Source: Methylotetracoccus sp.
GTDB lineage: Bacteria > Pseudomonadota > Gammaproteobacteria > Methylococcales > Methylococcaceae
Length of the DNA stretch: 11,261 nt
Assembly: GCA_025458755.1 (NCBI GenBank)
Contig: JALORT010000022.1
Coordinates: 1-11,261, forward strand
Reading direction: 5' to 3'
Below are positions 7,148 through 11,261 of this stretch, piece by piece. Position numbers and translations under genes: made by a program. Position 1 is the stretch's first letter; each line of letters opens with the position of its first letter. Below the pieces are notes generated by a model. It saw only the letters and a list, made by a program, of their open reading frames with translations, was not told the DNA's origin and made no database searches.

Positions 7148-7415
7148 ATGCCAGGTGTTACGACTCAACAAGCAAGCGATATCGAGAGCGAGCTCGGTGC
7201 GTTGCGGCCTGCCATGGAGGCGGACGGGGCGTGTCGAACTGGTCTCGGTCGTGGATGGCGTGGTCGCAGTCCGTCTCAAATGCACGCGTCTGACCTGTCC
7301 CAGCGCAAGTCTGACGATGAGCCTAGGGATCGAATGGACACGTAACGAACGTTTCGTACGAAACAGGAAGCGATGCGAGAGCAAGCGAGTTTCACGTGCC
7401 CCCGCGAAGTCTTAG
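7148..7415 (+). pseudogene. NifU-like (Fe-S scaffold C-terminal domain) pseudogene, frameshifted
   Basis: Two frames together give one NifU-like C-terminal domain (the domain that carries a bridging [4Fe-4S] cluster on a CxxC pair). Frame one, from ATG 7148, reads SELGALRPAMEADG; frame two, from about 7233, reads VELVSVVDGVVAVRLK, then LTCPSASLTMSLGIE, to a TAG at 7413-7415. Family members normally read LRPxxxxDGGDVELVxVxDGVVxVRLxGxCxxCPxSxxTLxxGIE. Only four bases lie between the codons for DG and VEL where six are expected, giving the frameshift around 7229-7232. The first cluster cysteine is replaced by arginine (CGT) and only the second remains. Both defects point to a dead gene. The tail after GIEWTRNER does not resemble the family. 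Origin is unknown; it may have been carried in with the surrounding mobile DNA. Confidence 0.72.
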
Positions 7416-7421
7416 GGCCTG

Positions 7422-7447
7422 GCGGGTTTCCGACTGAGGAAACCTGC
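7422..7447. other. Strong hairpin after the NifU-like pseudogene
   Basis: GCGGGTTTCC (7422-7431) and GGAAACCTGC (7438-7447) form a 10-bp stem with one G-T pair around loop GACTGA, starting 7 bases after the pseudogene stop. There is no T-run. It may be an old terminator or a mobile-element end. Confidence 0.45.
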
Positions 7448-7543
7448 AAGGCAACCCGACGAGGCGTCGAGTCATTTGAGAGCCCGCCCCGCCAGTAGGC
7501 GGACGCGGGTGACGGGGACGGGCGCGGGTGCCGAAGGCAGTAA

Positions 7544-7828
7544 ACCGTCGCCGACGGGGCGCGTTTCGGGGCGATCACGTTCGTGCATCGTTTCGGTGCC
7601 GCGCTGAATGCCAACTTGCACTTCCATTGCGGCGTGATCGACGGGGTGTTCAGCGCCACCGAGGTGGGCCTTCGGTTTCATCCGGCGTTCCTGACTGACC
7701 GCGCCCTAGCGAAGGTGCAGCAGCAGACCCGCCGACGGGTACTCCAGCTGTTCCAGCGCCGTGCGGTGCTATCCGAGGAGGCGACGGAGACCAGGCAGGC
7801 CTGGGAGCACGACGGCGGGTTTTCATGA
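7544..7828 (+). pseudogene. IS91-family (HUH, Y2-type) transposase fragment
   Basis: About 94 residues open between stops at 7541 and 7826. The sequence ARFGAITFVHRFGAALNA then NLHFHCGVIDGVF is the hallmark of IS91/IS801/IS1294-type rolling-circle transposases; HFH is the metal-binding HUH motif. It continues with QQQTRRRVLQLFQRRAVLSEE and ends EHDGGFS, where full transposases go on for over 150 residues with further conserved blocks, including the catalytic tyrosine region. The N-terminal zinc-finger part is also missing: upstream, the GC-rich 7470-7540 may be its decayed remains in another frame. The fragment cannot transpose on its own. A GTG at 7583 is an available start but is unlikely to matter. 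It marks 6965-9069 as DNA shaped by a mobile element that can move adjacent DNA by one-ended transposition. Confidence 0.82.
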
Positions 7829-7847
7829 CGCACCTCCGTGTGCGTCA
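7826..7847. other. Hairpin at the truncation point of the transposase
   Basis: TGACGCAC (7826-7833) and GTGCGTCA (7840-7847) form a perfect 8-bp stem with loop CTCCGT. The TGA of this arm is the stop that ends the transposase fragment, so the inverted repeat sits exactly where homology to the family stops. Confidence 0.55.
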
Positions 7848-8195
7848 CCCTGCGGGCGGCCTCCGGCCGTGCAAATCGGCAGTCTTGCGAACCGGCGCCG
7901 GAGTTTCAGTTCGATCAAACGGTCAGCTGGTAGCCCGCCCGCTTCCCACGCCCCACGCCGACCTCCCGACGAGTCTGGCGCAGACCCCCTTGCGCCGCCT
8001 CCTCTCCGAACCGACCCAGAGGCCGGATGACACGCCTTCGGGCGACTCCATTGCCTCGTCCGGCGCCCGGTTTTGCGCCATTCCTGATCGTTCTCGCTCG
8101 TTGACAAGACCCCGCCGCAGGCGCACCCTCCCCGCAAATGAGGGGCGGACCCCATTGAATTTCTTATCTTTTTTCTTATCCTTTCAGGAGTAGAG
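7848..8195. other. Gene-free, hairpin-rich stretch
   Basis: No credible coding sequence in 348 bases; the open frames crossing it have the composition of chance frames in GC-rich DNA. It holds several short inverted repeats: CGCC-TTCG-GGCG (8033-8044, a stable tetraloop type), a GGCGCA/TGCGCC pair in the 7978-7997 area, and a stem at 8145-8165 (listed separately). Just before the next promoter are two TTCTTATC copies in a T-rich run (8161-8180). It may be the decayed non-coding end of the IS91-like element. Confidence 0.5.
8138..8160. other. Hairpin with GGGG/CCCC core ahead of the T-rich tract
   Basis: AATGAGGGG followed by CGGA and CCCCATT folds into an AATGGGG/CCCCATT stem with one bulged A and a 4-base loop (ends are approximate to a base or two). 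A T-rich tract with runs of six Ts follows about 15 bases later, too far for a standard terminator. IS91-type elements carry subterminal hairpins at their ends, so a role as a relic terminus is possible but unproven. Confidence 0.4.
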
Positions 8196-8223
8196 TTGAC
8201 TTTCTCGTTTTTGAGTCCATCAT
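8196..8223 (+). promoter_or_regulatory. Sigma70-like promoter for the ribbon-helix-helix gene
   Basis: TTGACT (8196-8201, 5/6 match to the -35 consensus), a 16-base spacer, and CATCAT (8218-8223, 4/6 match to the -10 consensus). The palindromic site at 8227-8247 begins 3 bases after the -10, covering the expected transcription start. Predicted by eye only. Confidence 0.5.
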
Positions 8224-8226
8224 GTG

Positions 8227-8247
8227 CATGTACATGTGATGTACATG
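8227..8247. promoter_or_regulatory. Palindromic operator-like site with two ATGTACAT boxes
   Basis: ATGTACAT occurs at 8228-8235 and 8239-8246, separated by GTG. Each box is itself a palindrome, and the centres lie 11 bp apart, one helical turn. With the outer C and G the whole 21-bp site is a perfect palindrome except for its central 3 bases. Such tandem boxes are a usual target of ribbon-helix-helix dimers binding cooperatively, and an RHH protein is encoded 19 bases downstream, so autoregulation is the natural inference. Confidence 0.65.
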
Positions 8248-8265
8248 ACATACCAGGGGCAAGAA

Positions 8266-8571
8266 ATGGCTACCGCAACTGAACGTATCGTGGTCCAAGT
8301 GACCCCACAACAGAAGGCAAACATCGCGGGAACTGCGAAACGGCTTGGCCTGAATGTCAGCGACTTCATGCGCCGGGCCGCGGAGAATTTCGATGCCGCC
8401 GCGGAAGATCGTGACCTGGAAGCGCTGCTGCGGCAGGTTGAAATAAGCACGCAGCAGGCTAATCAAGCAATTGATCATGCTCTCTCTAGGGTCGCGGAAT
8501 CAGAACAACGGCTGGCGATACTGGAAACAGCCATGGCGCCTAAAACACGGTCGGCAAGCAGGAACGCCTAA
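8266..8571 (+). CDS. Ribbon-helix-helix DNA-binding protein with C-terminal coiled coil
   Basis: 101 residues from the ATG at 8266, preceded by AGGGGC at about the right distance; an upstream in-frame GTG (8224) would start inside the operator site and is unlikely. Residues 6-12 (ERIVVQV) form the strand, 14-27 the first helix and 31-42 (VSDFMRRAAENF) the second helix of an RHH fold, as in CopG/Arc, MobC-type and DUF1778-type antitoxin proteins. Residues ~47-92 are a charged, heptad-like helix (LEALLRQVEISTQQANQAI). Probable roles are autorepressor, antitoxin-like partner or plasmid/mobile-element accessory factor. The stop overlaps the next start by one base (TAATG), so the two are probably translated together and may bind each other through their coiled coils. 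The family assignment within RHH proteins is open. Confidence 0.78.
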   Translation: MATATERIVVQVTPQQKANIAGTAKRLGLNVSDFMRRAAENFDAAAEDRDLEALLRQVEISTQQANQAIDHALSRVAESEQRLAILETAMAPKTRSASRNA

Positions 8572-8762
8572 TGGGGGTCTCCGATAAGATCTGGGACGCT
8601 CTGGCTACTGTCATCAAGATGAACGACAAGATCGTCACTCTCTCCAAGACCATCGAAAACCAGCAAGCCAAGATCGAAAACCTCACCGAGCGGCTCATAC
8701 GGCTGGAGACGACGATCGAACTGCTCATGAGGGCAACGGAGCAGAAGCGGGTGCCAAAGTAA
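8571..8762 (+). CDS. Small coiled-coil protein, partner of the RHH gene
   Basis: 63 residues. Starts with MGVSDKIWDALATVIKMNDK and then forms a single long helix with hydrophobic heptad positions (IVTLSKTIENQQAKIENL, then RLIRLETTIELLM), ending in a basic tail. No membrane segment, enzyme motif or toxin signature is seen. The ATG overlaps the stop of the RHH gene, which suggests translational coupling and a fixed ratio of the two products. Codon use and intactness argue for a living gene in contrast to the decayed genes around it. I do not recognise a named function; an oligomerisation partner of the RHH protein is the simplest guess, a toxin is possible. Confidence 0.7.
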   Translation: MGVSDKIWDALATVIKMNDKIVTLSKTIENQQAKIENLTERLIRLETTIELLMRATEQKRVPK

Positions 8763-9068
8763 GTTGGCGGCGCCACCATGCGGCTGGATGTACCAGCCAC
8801 GCCTGACCGGACCTCACACCGGCCGGCTCAATGATCGTAGTTGCGTGGCCACTTGCCGCCTGACGGCTTGTGACCCTCCGGCTGTTCTGTCCGTGTTTCT
8901 CCGCCCAAAGGGGTCCCGGGGACGCTCGCTAACAGCCCGACGGCAGAGCCGAGCCGGTTGTTCGTGGACGAGTTGCTGTTCCAGCGCGCGTCTCCCACCT
9001 ACCAAATCTGGGCGTTCCCCCGGTTCTGCCGGGGGATGGTTACTTCTGTTGGCTAGTGCGATTTTTCC
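8763..9068. other. Non-coding stretch before the second ftsY tail
   Basis: 306 bases without a recognisable gene. GGCTGG (8782-8787) and CCAGCC (8793-8798) form a small hairpin 19 bases after the coiled-coil gene, a weak terminator candidate. Near the right end, CCCCCGG and CCGGGGG form a 7-bp stem (listed separately). The open frames here look like chance frames. Confidence 0.5.
9015..9033. other. GC-rich hairpin near the left edge of the ftsY tail repeat
   Basis: CCCCCGG-TTCTG-CCGGGGG, a perfect 7-bp stem preceded by GTT and followed by ATGG, about 35 bases before the start of ftsY homology. The layout faintly resembles a type I-E CRISPR repeat, but there is one copy only and no spacers. 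It could instead be a recombination or element-end structure. Confidence 0.45.
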
Positions 9069-9241
9069 TGGGCCTGACCGGCATCGCGCTGACCAAATTC
9101 GACGGCACCGCGAAGGGGGGCGTGATCTTCGCGCTGGCGGGGCAGTTCGGCATTCCGATTCGCTACATCGGCATCGACGATCTCCAGGATTTCGATGCCG
9201 ACAATTTCATCGAAGCCCTGTTCGAAACGAGAGTGCATTAG
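9069..9241 (+). pseudogene. Duplicated 3' end of ftsY (remnant, repeat copy 2)
   Basis: 173 bases that match 6780-6964 with 6 substitutions and one 12-base deletion. The encoded fragment reads GLTGIALTKFDGTAKGG, GQFGIPIRYIGIDDLQDF and ends ETRVH like the fusion protein. The deletion removes the codons for GEGI and lies between two GGCATC words, as expected from slippage; it keeps the frame. Changes include Leu to Phe in TKLD and Lys to Asn in DADKF. It lacks the P-loop and everything before, so it cannot be a GTPase. A chance GTG at 9056 opens the frame but has no role that I can see. Its stop lies 14 bases from the stop of the opposing lhr gene. Confidence 0.92.
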
Positions 9242-9255
9242 CCGGCCTGGCCGAT

Positions 9256-11261
9256 CTACCGGTTCCGGTTAGGTAACGACGGGTCGGCGCGGGCAGCGCT
9301 GGCGAGACCGGGCCCCGCGACCAAACCCCGAGGGTCACTTTCGAAGCCGGAACACCGTAGCCGTTGATGCAAAGGTGCCTCCCGCACCGGTTTACCGTCG
9401 ATCTTCTCGATGACCAGGAAGCCCTTGCGTCCGGGCATGGTGATCTGCGCCAGCGCGACGAATGCGGACTCCCAGACGGCTTCGGGCAGCGCAGGGTGGT
9501 CGAACAGCAGCGCGTGGCGGCCGTTCTGCGCTGCGTACAGCACCGGCCGCCCCTGCCACAAGACGACCCAGGCGCCGCCGACCCGGCGGGCCCGCAGCTC
9601 GACTTCTTCGGCGGTGTCCGGCCAGGGCAACAGCGACCCGTAAGCGTTAGCCGGGTCCGCCGCAGCCAGTACCCTCAGATCGGCGGGCGCGATGTCCTCG
9701 TCCACCGGAGCATCGCCGGGTTTGCAGCCGCGCAGCCGATCGATCGCACCGCCATAGCCGAACTGGGTTCCGCCCAACCCTTCGATGAAATACCCCCGCC
9801 TGACTTTGCCGGCTTCCTCCATTGTTTTCAGCACCTTGTAGACCGGCCCATAACCGCCGGGCCAGTCTTCTGCCTGTACCGCCTCGCGGCTGACCAGACC
9901 GTAGCGCTCCAGCAGCACCTGGGTTCGTGCCAGCGCCTTCGCGGTAGGGTCCGCGTGCGCATCGACCAGGTTCGCCACCAGCGACCAGCGGCCCCCGGCC
10001 AGCCACTGCCCGCCCCGCCGCGCGGTTCGGGATGATCGGGGTTCGCGTTTGCCGAGACTCCGCAGCGGGGCGAAGGTGTCGTTGGTGATCAGGCCGGCCC
10101 ACACCAGATCCCACAGCGCGGCCTTGAAGTCCGCCACCGATGGATGGCCCTCGACCTCCCGCGCCGTTGACTCGAGCTCGAACAGGAAGGAGGCGCCGCG
10201 CCGCGCCAGATGATCCAGAATGGCCCGATGCAGCGGATCACCCGGAGCAGCCGCCGCAGGCGGTTCCAGCAACGACGACGCATGATCGCGCCGGTACAGC
10301 GCAATTCGGCCGTCGGCGGGGCCCAGCGGGCTGCGTCCGACCCAGACGACGGCCCCGGTCGCCGCCAGCATATCCAGCGCTTCTGCGGTGAATCCGGCGA
10401 CTCGCGCCGGGAGTACGGTTTGGCTCAACAGGCTCCAGGGCAGCGGCAAACCCTCCAGTTGGCCGATCGCTTCCTGCAGGCGCCGTGGTCCGCCCCTCCC
10501 TTCGCCGATGCCGTGCCAGGCGGGCAGAAAGGTCCCGAGGACCGAGGAATCCAGCGGTGCCACATCATTTCGCAGCTTGGCCAGCGTGCGCCGCTTGATG
10601 GTTCGCAGCACCTCGGCGTCGCACCAGTCCGGCTCGACGCCGCCGGGGCGAATCTCACCGCGGACCAGCACACCCTCCTGCGCCAAATGGTGCAGAACCG
10701 GGTCCACCTGCGCCGGCCGGAGGCTGTAGCGCTGCGCCAGCCGCTCGGTCACGAAGGGTCCATGCGTTCGCGCATAGCGGGCGCACAGGCGCTGCAGTGG
10801 GCGCTCCGCGTTCGCGAGAAAGCGCTCGGGCAGGCCAGACGGCGGCATCACCCCAAGAGCGTCTCGGTAAAGGGCGGCGTCCTCTGCGGCGATCCAACGC
10901 TTCTCTCCGGCGATGCCCACTTCGGCGGCACGGCCTTCATGGGTCAGTTGCCCCAGCCAGGCGGCGGGATGATCGCTGCACCGCCCGATGATTTCGTCCA
11001 GCGTCAAGTCGCCGACGCGGCGCAGGAGATCGTGCACTTCGTCCCGGTCGCGCGCACGGCGATGTTCCGTCAGGTGCTGAAGGTCCTGTTCCAGCTCCTG
11101 AATGACGGCCTCATCGAGCAGTTCGCGGAGTTCCGCCTGACCCAGCAGTTCGGCCAGCAGCGTCCGGTCCAGCGTCAGCGCCTGGGCCTTGCGTTCCGCC
11201 AGCGGCGCGTCCTGTTCGTAGATGTACGCGGCGACGTAGGCGAATACCAGCGAACGCGCAA
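9256..11261 (-). CDS. lhr: Lhr-type large ATP-dependent helicase, C-terminal 667 residues
   Basis: The frame is open from the window edge to the TAG at 9258-9256; the start and the helicase motor (RecA-like domains with Walker motifs) lie beyond the window. The visible part fits the region after the motor in Lhr helicases (DEAD/H-associated domain and winged-helix modules): FAYVAAYIYEQDAPLAERKAQAL, LHDLLRRVGDL-like text, YARTHGPFVTERLAQRYSL, LRTIKRRTLAKLRNDVAPLD, VYKVLKTMEEAGKVRRGYF and GLGGTQFGYGGAIDRLRG. The end, FLVIEKIDGKPV followed by an SDPRGL element, is typical; about 20 residues beyond it are not. Lhr proteins translocate along single-stranded DNA and unwind DNA or RNA-DNA duplexes in repair. 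No frameshift is seen, so the gene is probably active. Confidence 0.92.
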   Translation of the reverse strand, partial: ARSLVFAYVAAYIYEQDAPLAERKAQALTLDRTLLAELLGQAELRELLDEAVIQELEQDLQHLTEHRRARDRDEVHDLLRRVGDLTLDEIIGRCSDHPAAWLGQLTHEGRAAEVGIAGEKRWIAAEDAALYRDALGVMPPSGLPERFLANAERPLQRLCARYARTHGPFVTERLAQRYSLRPAQVDPVLHHLAQEGVLVRGEIRPGGVEPDWCDAEVLRTIKRRTLAKLRNDVAPLDSSVLGTFLPAWHGIGEGRGGPRRLQEAIGQLEGLPLPWSLLSQTVLPARVAGFTAEALDMLAATGAVVWVGRSPLGPADGRIALYRRDHASSLLEPPAAAAPGDPLHRAILDHLARRGASFLFELESTAREVEGHPSVADFKAALWDLVWAGLITNDTFAPLRSLGKREPRSSRTARRGGQWLAGGRWSLVANLVDAHADPTAKALARTQVLLERYGLVSREAVQAEDWPGGYGPVYKVLKTMEEAGKVRRGYFIEGLGGTQFGYGGAIDRLRGCKPGDAPVDEDIAPADLRVLAAADPANAYGSLLPWPDTAEEVELRARRVGGAWVVLWQGRPVLYAAQNGRHALLFDHPALPEAVWESAFVALAQITMPGRKGFLVIEKIDGKPVREAPLHQRLRCSGFESDPRGLVAGPGLASAARADPSLPNRNR

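Noticed and set aside
7823..8251. Minus-strand open frame of 142 codons in the gene-free stretch
   Set aside because: It crosses the RHH promoter and operator, is Arg/Gly-rich and matches no family I know. It is best explained as a chance frame.
9005..9045. CRISPR array
   Set aside because: Only one repeat-like hairpin, no second copy at spacer distance and no cas gene in the window.
6965..9068. Complete integrative element with its own integrase
   Set aside because: No tyrosine or serine recombinase gene is visible between the ftsY copies. The only recombinase trace is the truncated IS91-type transposase.
8764..9276. Plus-strand 170-codon frame running over the second ftsY tail
   Set aside because: It reads the ftsY-derived sequence in the wrong frame, so at least its second half cannot be a real protein, and the first half has no motif.

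Overview
The window looks like chromosomal DNA of a GC-rich gammaproteobacterium with an aerobic respiratory chain. The order DUF2909-type small membrane protein, SURF1, small CxxxC protein, CtaA follows the usual cytochrome c oxidase assembly cluster of gammaproteobacteria. The ahcY-metF pair and the general look of the proteins would suit a methylotroph such as a Methylococcaceae member, but nothing in the window proves that placement.

Left part (1-2154, + strand): the 3' end of S-adenosylhomocysteine hydrolase (ahcY), a 252-base gap with an unusual two-way fold just before metF, then metF (methylenetetrahydrofolate reductase). The first two belong to the methionine/one-carbon cycle. A small predicted lipid-anchored cytochrome c follows. 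It converges on a minus-strand PAS plus degenerate-GGDEF protein (2212-3024) across a hairpin at 2166-2185.

Middle part (3086-6964): a divergent DUF2909-like membrane protein, then a plus-strand oxidase assembly run. This run holds SURF1, a membrane-anchored protein with a CGPAC (CxxxC) motif, and one 673-codon open frame that joins a complete eight-segment heme A synthase-like domain (CtaA/COX15) to the NG GTPase domain of the signal recognition particle receptor FtsY. The join is in frame, through a proline/alanine-rich linker. This fusion is the most striking feature of the window. In the CtaA half, the first four-helix bundle seems to lack two residues normally conserved in the family.

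Right-centre part (6965-9241) is a scar-like accessory segment of about 2.1 kb. It is bracketed by direct copies of the last ~185 bases of ftsY: 6780-6964 intact, and 9069-9241 with 6 substitutions and a 12-base deletion. Between them lie a frameshifted NifU-like domain pseudogene, a fragment of an IS91-family (HUH, Y2-type) transposase, a hairpin-rich stretch without genes, and a tight two-gene unit. That unit encodes a ribbon-helix-helix protein and a 63-residue coiled-coil protein, behind a promoter-like sequence and a palindromic operator-like site.

Right end (9256-11261, - strand): the C-terminal 667 residues of an Lhr-type large ATP-dependent helicase. Its start is outside the window, and its stop codon lies 14 bases beyond the second ftsY tail, so ftsY-tail and lhr converge.
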